From NCBI RefSeq assembly GCF_043290135.1, contig NW_027464588.1, positions 7,353,501-7,417,500 of the forward strand: a DNA stretch of 64,000 bases, given 5' to 3'. Below are positions 56,038-64,000 of this stretch, piece by piece. Numbering within the stretch: the first letter of the stretch is position 1; each line of letters begins with the position of its first letter. Under the pieces are notes generated by a model. That model was not told the DNA's origin. It worked only from the letters and a program-made list of their open reading frames with translations, and did not search any database. This DNA comes from Rhipicephalus microplus. Lineage: Eukaryota > Arthropoda > Arachnida > Ixodida > Ixodidae. The position numbers were made by a program, and so were the translations under genes.

Positions 56038-57912
56038 CTATGTGCGAGAAATTGGCCGTCTTACGGCCTTCTTGTCTGTTGGCACCGCAAATTTTCGGAC
56101 GGCGTCGATCTTGTCGGGGTCCGGACGAACACCTTCATGGCTCACCACATGTCCTAAGAATCGGAGTTCCTTGAAACCGAAATGACATTTCTCAGGTTTC
56201 AGCGATAAGCCAGCGGACCATATTGCTCGAAATACTAATAACAGCCGTCTTAGATGTTCCTCGAATGTTGGTGAGAAAACAATGACGTCGTCGAGGTATA
56301 CCAGACACGTCTGCCATTTAAGGCCTGATAGGACGGTATCCATCAGTCTCTGAAATGTTGCTGGGGCTGAGCACAATCCGAAGGGCAAGACTTTAAACTC
56401 GTAAAGCCCGTCAGGCGTAAAAAAAGCAGTCTTTTCTCTGTCCCGCTCATCGACCTCGATTTGCCAATAACCGCTTTTCAGGTCCATCGACGAGAAGAAG
56501 CGTGCATGCCTCAGCCTGTCAAGTGAATCGTCAATACGCGGTAGTGGATATACGTCTTTCTTTGTCACGCGGTTCAGCTTGCGGTAGTCTACAAAGAAGC
56601 GTAAGCTGCCGTCTTTCTTCTTAACTAGCACTACCGGTGATGCCCAAGGGATTTTTGACGGCTGAATGATGTCATCATTGAGCATTTTCTGGACTTGTTC
56701 TTGGATTGCTTCGCGTTCTTTCAGTGCCACGCGGTATGGGTTTTGTCGAATTGGTCTTGCCGTCTCTTCCGTTATAATTCGGTGCTTTGTCAGTGGCGTT
56801 TGATTTACCCTCGAGGTCGACAAAAAACAATTTTCAAACTGTCCGAGAATATCTAGAAGACTCTGCCTCCGCGCTGGCGATAAATCTGTGCTCACGTCGA
56901 CAGGCAGTGGTGTTGAAGCGGCCGGTGTCTCTGCCTGTTGTACTGCGAAGCACTCGCGGAATTCTACAATTTCTTCGAAGTATGCAACTGTGGTACCCTC
57001 TGCAATGTGTCGACGCTCGTTGCTGAAGTTTGTCAACAGGACCTCTGCTTGCCCAGACACTACACTGACGAGACTTCTGGCAATAGCGATTCCTCGAGAG
57101 AGTAAAAGCGTCGATATTTGTTCCGCGACACCTTCTGCACTACGCTGCGTGTTACACGTGACAGAGACGAGGCGGCATGACAACGGTGGCATGGTCACGT
57201 CGTCAATCACGCGCATGGGATTGCGCTGCAGCACTGCGCTATGGTCCGCTGAGAAGGTCAGTACACCGTCCGGTATATTTATAATGGCACCGTACTCCCG
57301 CAGGAAATCCATACCCAAGATGGCCTGTTTACAACACTCAGCAAGAATAACGAAGGTTGCCACGAATGATGAATCCCCGATCTTGATTCGTGCGGTGCAC
57401 TTTCTGGTAGGTGTCAGCAGCTGGCCTCCGGCTCCTCTAATTTGCGGCCCCGTCCATTCCATTTTTACCTTCTTGAGTTGGTCGGCCAGACTCGCACTCA
57501 TTATTGAAAAGTCCGCACCAGTGTCGACCAGTGCGGTCACGTCGTGACCGTCAATTGAAAGTGTAATGTCGGCGGTGACAATCTCGTCTTTCGTCGGTTC
57601 ATTCAAAATGTGCGGCACTTCATGCGGCGGTAATGGGGGATTTCCAATCTTCGGCAATTCGCAACCTTCCCCCCTAAGGTCGCTGCTTTTAGTTTCCCCG
57701 GCGTGGACTGGGAGACCTTCCTCTCGCCATGTCCGTGGTGCTACCCCTATCAGATCGGGGAAAATGACCTGGGAAGGGCGAGCGTGACCGGAACCCAGGA
57801 GAAACGTCTCGCGGAATCGTCGCCCTCGTTTCAACGTTGCGTCTTCCGTCGAAATAGCGCCGAGGGGTAGTGGACGGAAATCCTTGATACCCGGGCAACG
57901 CGATGAGGACAA
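56038..57912 (-). CDS. Gypsy-3 pol: protease and reverse transcriptase
   Basis: 624 open codons. Protease: ALVDTGADFSIMSASLAD with intact DTGA, and AILGMDFLREYGAIINI. Reverse transcriptase: ETARPIRQNPYRVALKERE, PWASPVVLVKKKDGSLRF, VDYRKLNRVTKKDVYPLPR, SMDLKSGYWQIEVDERDRE, LPFGLCSAPATFQRLMD and catalytic YLDDVIVFSP near 56300. All canonical residues are present. The frame overlaps the end of gag by 82 bases in the -1 frame, as expected for a Gag-Pol fusion by -1 frameshifting; I could not identify a standard slippery heptamer. It ends by running out of frame at the deletion near 56040. Confidence 0.92.
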   Translation of the reverse strand: MSSSRCPGIKDFRPLPLGAISTEDATLKRGRRFRETFLLGSGHARPSQVIFPDLIGVAPRTWREEGLPVHAGETKSSDLRGEGCELPKIGNPPLPPHEVPHILNEPTKDEIVTADITLSIDGHDVTALVDTGADFSIMSASLADQLKKVKMEWTGPQIRGAGGQLLTPTRKCTARIKIGDSSFVATFVILAECCKQAILGMDFLREYGAIINIPDGVLTFSADHSAVLQRNPMRVIDDVTMPPLSCRLVSVTCNTQRSAEGVAEQISTLLLSRGIAIARSLVSVVSGQAEVLLTNFSNERRHIAEGTTVAYFEEIVEFRECFAVQQAETPAASTPLPVDVSTDLSPARRQSLLDILGQFENCFLSTSRVNQTPLTKHRIITEETARPIRQNPYRVALKEREAIQEQVQKMLNDDIIQPSKIPWASPVVLVKKKDGSLRFFVDYRKLNRVTKKDVYPLPRIDDSLDRLRHARFFSSMDLKSGYWQIEVDERDREKTAFFTPDGLYEFKVLPFGLCSAPATFQRLMDTVLSGLKWQTCLVYLDDVIVFSPTFEEHLRRLLLVFRAIWSAGLSLKPEKCHFGFKELRFLGHVVSHEGVRPDPDKIDAVRKFAVPTDKKAVRRPISRT

Positions 57913-59006
57913 TACCGCACGATGTGGCCTGCTTCCCAGTCAGGGGTACGCCATAAGTCGGTTTTGCGGAGTGGGGGTCGCATCGGCGTCGACGTTTCCT
58001 TGTAGTACCAAGGCACTGTCGGCGGCTGTTGCTGGTGGTACTGTTGAGGTGGCGGCACGTTAGATCTAGGCTGTCGACGGAGAATATCTGCATATGTTGG
58101 CCTTACTATTTCAGTGTTCGGCTCGGGAAGTGAAAGCGCTTGCCTTATTTCTTGGCCAACAACTTCTGTGACCGACGCAATCGCGCAGTCATTCGGTGTG
58201 GCAGCGAGCTTCTTCACCTCTTCTTGTACAATTTCGCGTATCAGGTCACGCAAAGAACGCTCGTCAGGTGTCACGGTGGTCACGGCGGTTGCGCTGATTT
58301 GTCCGCTGTTGTTTGGACGGTCGTACTGGCGGTACCGTAGCTGTAGTGCGCGTTCTATGGCGGTCGCCTCCTTCGAAAATTCGTCGACGCTTGAAGGTGG
58401 ATTCCGTACGAGACCAGCAAACAGCTGCTCTTTAACACCACGCATCAGGTGGCTGATCTTTCTGTTCTCGTACATATCGGGATCGGCTCGATGAAAGAGA
58501 CGAGCCATGTCCTCAACAAACAATGCAACAGACTCGTTGGGCTTTTGTATCCGTGATTCAAGGAGTCGTGCCTGCTCCCGCCTTTCGGTGTTTGCGAAGG
58601 TGTCCAGGAACTTCCGCCGGAACTCGTCCCACGTTGACCACACGCGATTCGTGAACCACGTGCGAGCCCCGTCTTGAAGAGGGAAATACACGTACCCCAA
58701 CTTCTGTGCGGCGTTCCACCCGTTAACGTTGGCTGTGCGCTCGAACTCCTCAAGCCAGTCATCTGCGTCCTCATATGTGTTGCCATGAAAGTCCACAGGA
58801 GTTTTAGGGGTGAAAACAGTCACCTGTGTCGTGCTTGGGCTAGTCATGGTGGGGCAACTGCTTCCTGGCGCGGTCATGTTTTCCGTCCAAGGACCGAACC
58901 CTGGGCTCAGGCCTAACAGGCGGCGGCTGGCGCGGTGAACGGGGGTTTCGACGAGCGGAAGTCTTTGTAGACTAGATCCCGGGCTGTTGGAAGGTGTCCT
59001 GGACAT
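57831..59006 (-). CDS. Gypsy-3 gag with half of the zinc knuckle missing
   Basis: 391 open codons; the Met at 58877 (MTAPGSSC) is the more likely start, because the first 43 codons from 59006 lie in the leader. Capsid region: TPVDFHGNTYEDADDWLEEF, WNAAQKLGYVYFPLQDGAR, TWDEFRRKFLDTFAN, HLMRGVKEQLFAGLV. A helical basic segment and a Gln/Pro-rich linker follow. The nucleocapsid site reads WRTPDWEAGHIVRYC: the G-H and final C of a CCHC knuckle are present, but the preceding C-x2-C is absent, which looks like an in-frame deletion after Trp. RNA packaging by this copy would be impaired. Confidence 0.9.
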   Translation of the reverse strand: MSRTPSNSPGSSLQRLPLVETPVHRASRRLLGLSPGFGPWTENMTAPGSSCPTMTSPSTTQVTVFTPKTPVDFHGNTYEDADDWLEEFERTANVNGWNAAQKLGYVYFPLQDGARTWFTNRVWSTWDEFRRKFLDTFANTERREQARLLESRIQKPNESVALFVEDMARLFHRADPDMYENRKISHLMRGVKEQLFAGLVRNPPSSVDEFSKEATAIERALQLRYRQYDRPNNSGQISATAVTTVTPDERSLRDLIREIVQEEVKKLAATPNDCAIASVTEVVGQEIRQALSLPEPNTEIVRPTYADILRRQPRSNVPPPQQYHQQQPPTVPWYYKETSTPMRPPLRKTDLWRTPDWEAGHIVRYCPHRVARVSRISVHYPSALFRRKTQR

Positions 59007-59026
59007 GCACCCAGCTCCTCCACCAA

Positions 59027-59169
59027 TGTCACGACGCAGACACAGCAGGAGTTCGATATAGAAGCGCTCACTTTAATTAAAAATGAAAGGCGCTTGGAAA
59101 GAGGACCGGGCAAGAGCTTCGTCTTCCTCTCTGGCTGTGCGAGCTCTCCTCTGCAGGTTGAATGCGGCA
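59027..59169 (-). repeat. Gypsy-3 5' LTR
   Basis: Partner of 54002-54144. The primer-binding region lies directly at its left edge (plus 59010-59026). Confidence 0.95.
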
Positions 59170-59173
59170 CCTG

Positions 59174-60890
59174 ATGATAATAAGACAGTGAGTTGTGCAC
59201 ACGACACTGCAGTGGGAGAATAAGAAGCGTGCATTCACTCGAATTAAGCATAAATCAATTACCATCGAGCCAGCTATCCAGAGTGTTAAGGTAAATCTGT
59301 AGCCGTTTAGATAAAGTCTGAATGTGATGTGCGATTGCAAAAAACGCGACATCGTCTGCATAAACATAATTTGTTATGTTCTGGTGACGTGTAATGGTGC
59401 TCATTAGTGCATTAAATAGCACTGGGAAAACCACTGAGCCTTGCGGTAGCCCCCTCAATTGTGAGTGAGTAGATGATATATACCCATCTTTAAAACATTG
59501 AAATTTTCTGTCTGCAAGAAAAGTGCAAGCCTACGTTATTAAGCACGTTGGAAATCAAGCTATTCTAATCGATTCATAAAGATACAGTGCTCTACGGTGT
59601 GATATGCTTTAGCGAAGTGTAAAGTAATTAAAGCTGCAGATTTGTTACGTTGCCGAGAAAGTTGCATACGACTTTTCAAATGAACATGGATATTAAAAAA
59701 TAAACAACCAGTCCTTAACCCAATCGGACAGAGGCTATAGACTGACCTCTCGTCAATAAGTTCATTCTTTGTATTTTGATTGTCCTATAAATCAATTCCA
59801 CTAAAATTTAATGTCAATGTGATTGGTCTTTTGTTATCCAACTTGTATGCTCCAGTTTGATTTCAGAGCAACATTATCATTTTAGCAAGTTTCCATTCTG
59901 GTGGGATCCTTGCGTTCCCTAACAAATAATTCACAAGTTTCAGCAGAAGATTAGGCAATTCCAGAAGTAAGACCATAAATAAAAATTTTTTTTCATCTGG
60001 TCCTGCAGATGTCCTTATTCGGCATCGTACTTTGTGACTTACTTCAGCTAACATTTTTTTTAAATCCAAGTGATATACTAGCACAAAGCGAATAGCCGAA
60101 AATTTAGCAGTGAAGCAGTGCTTTAAACTTGGCACCTCGTCTTCTGGAAAGTAGTTCATTTCTTCCGGCATAAAGACACATGATTGTCAGGTGAAAGGCG
60201 TTGTCAGTACTTTCTTTTTCACGAGCTATGGGAACAAATCACGCTCATTTTTTTTAATTTGAAAGGGTAATTGTAATGTGAATTTTCGTATTTTTTTGCA
60301 CGCTTAATAGTACGCTCTAATACAAGAGCACGCAATGAATAGTATTTCCAGTTTGTTGAGTACTGATTATTGAGAAGTTTTTTAACGGAATTTAGGCTTC
60401 TATAATCCCGCGTAAATTCATTCTTCCACCAAAAAGATGAAGGTCATTTACTCAATCGAATAGTGAATTCAGAATTTTTTCTAGATCTCTTTAGCACATA
60501 CCCATTTGTACATGCAATCTCGTTAGCACTCGCATTTTGAAATTTAGAAATGGCAGAATGCAGGCAGGCATGAAATTTACCATGGTTTTCATATGTGCGT
60601 GTTGGCCGATCTAAAGTTATGACTCAACAAGTAATATAAAAAACAATAAGAAGAAGATCGTTGTTAGTTGTTGAGTAAACAACAGCCGATGACAAAAGAT
60701 TGATTGCATTGAAGAAAAAGGGTCAATCCAATACTCAGCAAGTCTGACTTCGGACAGATGTTACGTGGCCTTTATTCGGACACGAGAGGTTGTGGTCAAT
60801 GATGTATTCGCACAGCCGCCTTCCTAAAAATTTGTCCTTAGCTCCCAAGACAAATGCAGTGAATTAAAGTCTCCTGTGAATACAGTTTTT
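59174..60890 (-). pseudogene. LINE ORF2, N-terminal part (endonuclease and RT core)
   Basis: Right to left: endonuclease motif GDFNSLH (near 60860), pre-RT WWKNEFTRDYRSLNSVKKL (about 60400-60450), RT N-terminal TSAGPDE and NYLLGNARIPPEWKLAK (59863-60000), then LRGLPQGS with a decayed neighbourhood, VLFNALMSTITRHQNI and the catalytic YADDVAFFA near 59350, ending LDGN. It continues across Gypsy-3 into 53997. Several stops and frameshifts. Confidence 0.72.
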
Positions 60891-61000
60891 CCTTCAACAG
60901 GCTGCCAAAAGACTGCCAACGTGACTAGTGCTTTAAACACCAGAAAGAAATTGACAATTAACAAATGAAAAACGCCTGGTATCCGGGGAGACACAAAGGT

Positions 61001-62652
61001 ATTGCTACTATTTCACACCCTGAGTCTAACATTCTGAAGGAAATTTTTGCCCTATCGCATACTTTGCTTGAAACAATTATCATTAAACCACATCACTCGT
61101 TTGACGATCTAATCGAAAAAGAAAAGAAACCGATCGTCGTCTTCTTTTTCTACTGCATGATTAGTGTGGCTGATATAGTATATTAAAGAAAGGTTAAAAG
61201 ATATAAAGACTGTTCTAACATGTTTCAGAGGGTTACAATATCAAGCCGCACCAATAATGGCACCACCTTTTGTAGTACTATTACACCCTTTAGGGAACAT
61301 CTGTAAATAAATAGGGCATTGGCAACAGAGAAAAAAATTACCCGCTCAAAGAGAAATATTACCCTAATGAACGGCCCTTACCAACTTAAAAAAAATGAGG
61401 GGGACTGTGTCACATATTTCTGTTTGAAGTCTAAAGAGAAAGTTTTGCGCTGGCAGTCATTGATGTACCTTGCATATAAAGAAAGCCACACTACTTAGCA
61501 CTGGTACACTTCAAAAGTTAGAAGGGTCCTGCTTCACTACTCACCAATGATACAAGTAAAATGCTGAGCGAGGGGAAATTCGGCAATAAGGCGCATGTCA
61601 TTGAAATGGCTTTTGAAGACAGTACACGAAACGCCAAGCACACACGGCAAATTTGACAATATTTAGAGGAAGACTGCGGTCGTCGAAGGGAAAAAATTGC
61701 TTGATTTTTAGTTCAAATATTTGACAATAATGGCAGAAAATGCAATTGTACTTTCTGCGTTTTTATGTTCCTTTTCCAAAACGTTTGCGCCTGTTATACC
61801 CATATTGTCGGCTGCACTGAAAGTGGCGCCTGTTATATTCACCATCAGGTGCCATAAACGCATGAACACTGTTTTTTACCTATCCTGCATGAACTCGCGA
61901 ATGACAGAATTTTATTTATTTTACTTGTCGATATCGTAATGTGCCGCAACTTGATCAACTTGTGTTCGGCGCTTCACTTGAGGTCAACAGTGAGACTGTG
62001 GTCGTAAGAGCACTTATAACCTTCTTGTAAATTATTCGACTCGATGTAGAATATAGCACTTGGTCAACTTGTAGCAACGGTATATAATCACAACCACATA
62101 TCAACATCGTTATCCATCGTGTGGTTGCTTTCCTGTTTCCCTACCCCGGTGTAGAGGAGCAGGCAAGAGGACACTGTTACTCACGCAGGCCTCTATGCTT
62201 TTCTGGGAATCGAAATCCCTCTATCTAGGTGGATTTCAGCTTTTTCATTCAAAGAAGGCGTCACCTCTACGTCATGTACTGTACCACTTTATTCCTCATC
62301 CATATTCCCAGAGGGGAATAGGTATGACGAATGAGCCTTAAATTTCCGATATCTTTCCTTTGTTCATAGTGAGGCCTTGGTTCTCGAAGACTTGATGTAT
62401 TTAGGCTGTATGCAAGTGATTATTATTTAGCTGGCAGCTCGTAATATATTCACGTGGTGCGTGACGCTAACAGGCCGAAAATTGTTCTAAACTCAGAGTC
62501 AGGGCTACTAGCAGCCTTGACTCTGAGATTGTCTGTCTAAAGAGGATGCCTGCCTAAAGAGGACAGATGGATTACCGCTTACAGCAAGGTACGTTTTTGC
62601 CTACTTTTCTTTTTTTCGTAGACTTTCTATGCATCATTGTCTGTTAAGATTA
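61001..62652. other. No recognisable gene
   Basis: AT-rich with small open stretches (60965-61186 and 61721-61939 plus, both under 75 codons) lacking domains. Around 62130-62230 a GC-richer patch might be an old repeat. This interval must contain the end of the tetraspanin B transcript and, further left, possibly the start of tetraspanin A. Confidence 0.4.
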
Positions 62653-62658
62653 TTTATT
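62653..62658 (-). promoter_or_regulatory. Candidate polyadenylation signal for tetraspanin B
   Basis: Minus-strand AATAAA about 210 bases after the stop codon of the tetraspanin B exon. It is the first one downstream, in AT-rich sequence, so chance occurrence is possible. Confidence 0.45.
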
Positions 62659-62865
62659 ATATTGTATAACAAAGAAAACCAAGCTCTTGAATTTTCACAT
62701 CTTTCAATCAACTATTTAGGTTGCGATTATTCGCTATTGTGGCCTGAGGTGCTAAAGATATTTTAAAAAGATTTATAAAAGTGATCAATATAGATAACCA
62801 GGAAAGATTGAACGTGTAAATGTAAACAGCAAAAAAACGGGACACGTTCTAACGAAAATTGCATC

Positions 62866-63217
62866 TTAGGTTGTGAATGTGGATGACACTCCGCCCTCTG
62901 CACCGTTGACATGGTCATATATCTTGCGAATGATGTCGATCTCGTCAACTACGGCATTTGTAACCATGTCTATGAAGGCCAGAACAATGACAGCGACGAG
63001 GCAGACACCCCCGAGGATCATGACGTGCTCCTTCACGTAGCGGTTTGTCGCGTCGGGGCAGCTTCCCGTGTGAACGCGGAACCAAGCCTCGTGATCGGAC
63101 AAGTTCAGTACGCTGCGCCCACAGAAGATGCCAGTGAAGGTCGACTCGGGGCGGCAGCACGACGGCGGCACCGAGCACCGTTCTTGGCTCGGGTTCGACG
63201 CGTCACAGTGGAAGTAA
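62866..63217 (-). CDS. Tetraspanin B, last exon
   Basis: Paralog of the last exon of tetraspanin A. It follows a ccttgcag acceptor at the same phase (one base, then YFHC). It encodes the large-loop Cys set (FHCD, ERC, SVPPSCC, GIFCG, TGSCPD), the block NLSDHEAWFRVHTGSCPD identical to A, TM4 GGVCLVAVIVLAFIDMVTN and the cytoplasmic EIDIIRKIYDHV. The tail differs from A: GAEGGVSSTFTT, then TAA at 62866-62868. By hand count about 16 of 103 aligned residues differ from A, mostly conservative, which points to selection on the protein. The remaining exons lie beyond the right edge or in the unsearched intron. Confidence 0.88.
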
Positions 63218-64000
63218 CTGCAAGGACAAGTTGAATGAAGATAAGATGAGTTAAGGAATTGGATACTTGTGATAGGTTAAGTTTTTTTCCAAGCATCGAA
63301 AACCCACGAACTGTGCTGACCTGTATAATCATTGATACTATAGGCCATCCTATGGGTGGGTTTGGATACGCCATATTGGGGTGTTAGCTTTGCTTTTTTG
63401 CATCTTTAACAGCTAAATGAACAGTGCTGTGTTCAACACATACGCACAAGAAAGTGCGGATCAATGCATTTTGACGTTCCGTGACAATAAAGGAACACTG
63501 TTGTGAAACAATGATTTCGTCTAGATTGACAAACTGCACTCTGAAAACTCTGGTGACATTTGTTTGACTATCATAAGCTCATTATTAGAGAAGAAGATTG
63601 AGGTTGAAGTTTTGTTTTTAATTTTCCCAGTGATGCGGTTGCCACCGGGGGGCTGAGGTGTCTAGTCGCACCTCACATGGGCTCCTGCTCTTATTGCTAT
63701 TTTCTTTGCAACCCTGCCTGGACACTGCTCGCATTTGGTGACCTGGGATTCCTCACGTTGCAGGACATGGTTTGATACCAGACTCATTGCAGTGAGTGTA
63801 CTTTTTTTACTAGATATTGAACTCTAAACATATTGTGCCTGTTCGGTGGGACGCAACATCGCCAAGGAATTCAGAGGTCGCGCTGCACGCGAACGCCGCT
63901 GTGGCACGAGGACGGGCCTGCGAAACGAGCTGGGCGCCAGCGGCTCACAGGTGCACGAGCACGCTGCTCACGCAACACAAAGACGCAGCGTCTGAGGTAA
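63218..64000 (-). other. Tetraspanin B intron, continuing past the window
   Basis: Starts with the acceptor at 63218-63220. No CCG-type exon is visible in these 780 bases. The last 170 bases are GC-rich (gcgctgcacgcgaacgccgctg). Confidence 0.55.

Larger units (their letters stand above)
54002..59169 (-). mobile_element. Gypsy-3: young Ty3/Gypsy element inserted in a LINE
   Basis: 5168 bases, flanked by the 4-base duplication cctg (53998-54001 and 59170-59173). LTRs of 143 bases each differ at two positions (54040/59065 A-C and 54070/59095 C-T). The primer-binding region next to the right LTR reads TGGTGGAGGAGCTGGG on the minus strand, and the polypurine tract next to the left LTR is GGAGGGAGGC. 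Gag and pol frames are long. Damage is limited to a zinc-knuckle deletion, one frameshifting deletion at the RT/RNase H join and two nonsense codons. It is not autonomous but is by far the youngest element here. Confidence 0.95.
52256..61000 (-). mobile_element. Large LINE copy split by Gypsy-3 and a SINE
   Basis: Minus-strand LINE whose 3' UTR motif (gggggatcggcc) is at 52300-52312. Its C-terminal tail is at about 52500-52830, RNase H at 53220-53450, RT thumb at 53760-53997, then, right of Gypsy-3, RT core at 59174-60180, pre-RT at 60250-60450 and endonuclease at about 60780-60880. The RT reading is continuous across the Gypsy-3 insertion after removing one copy of cctg. A SINE lies at 52866-53105. 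The right end is unclear. It is old, with many stops. Confidence 0.75.

Noticed and set aside
56888..57547. 219-codon plus-strand frame inside Gypsy-3
   Set aside because: It is the shadow of the protease-RT frame on the minus strand, which has all catalytic motifs.
1..64000. Bacterial symbiont or horizontally transferred gene cluster
   Set aside because: No Shine-Dalgarno-led gene runs, no bacterial families, and retroelement density and introns throughout are those of an animal nuclear genome.

Overview
This window is arthropod nuclear DNA and most resembles an ixodid (hard) tick genome. The reasons are interrupted coding sequence with GT-AG introns, no operons, and dense layers of retroelements: RNase H-bearing LINEs, an RTE-type LINE 3' end, four Ty3/Gypsy LTR elements, and a tRNA-derived SINE of the kind I remember from ticks (Ruka-like). 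The tick call is a family-level impression, not a database result.

The only convincing host genes are two paralogous tetraspanin genes on the minus strand. Gene A has exons at 46715-47039, 41561-41717 and 36842-37217; its first exon is not found. Gene B shows only its last exon (62866-63217); the rest lies beyond the window. Both have an eight-cysteine large extracellular loop (TspanC8-like), the same splice position and phase, and about 84% identity over the shared ~103 residues by hand count. A tandem duplication is the simplest explanation.

Layout: 1-1370, 3' end of a LINE. 1594-6651, decayed Gypsy-1. 6.9-17.1 kb, mostly featureless DNA with an RTE LINE end (9.55-10.25 kb), SINEs (one inserted in another), a LINE relic, a hairpin and a 0.5-kb inverted-repeat element. 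17131-31081, Gypsy-2, whose 5' LTR is split by a full-length plus-strand LINE (17198-25890), itself split by a minus-strand LINE (20776-24111). 34.2-34.9 kb, Gypsy-4 relic with a SINE in it. 36.8-47.0 kb, tetraspanin A, with introns holding satellites, minisatellites and microsatellites. 47.3-49.7 kb, direct and inverted copies of a minisatellite-bearing repeat. 50.2-61 kb, a stack of minus-strand LINE fragments, the largest split by the young Gypsy-3 (54002-59169; LTRs differ at 2 of 143 sites). 62.9-63.2 kb, tetraspanin B.

I see no CRISPR array, tRNA or rRNA gene, bacterial operon or new multi-gene system. The most interesting content is the nested retroelement stratigraphy, provable from target-site duplications and LTR arithmetic, the tetraspanin pair, and a ~147-bp satellite interrupted by an element with promoter-like architecture.
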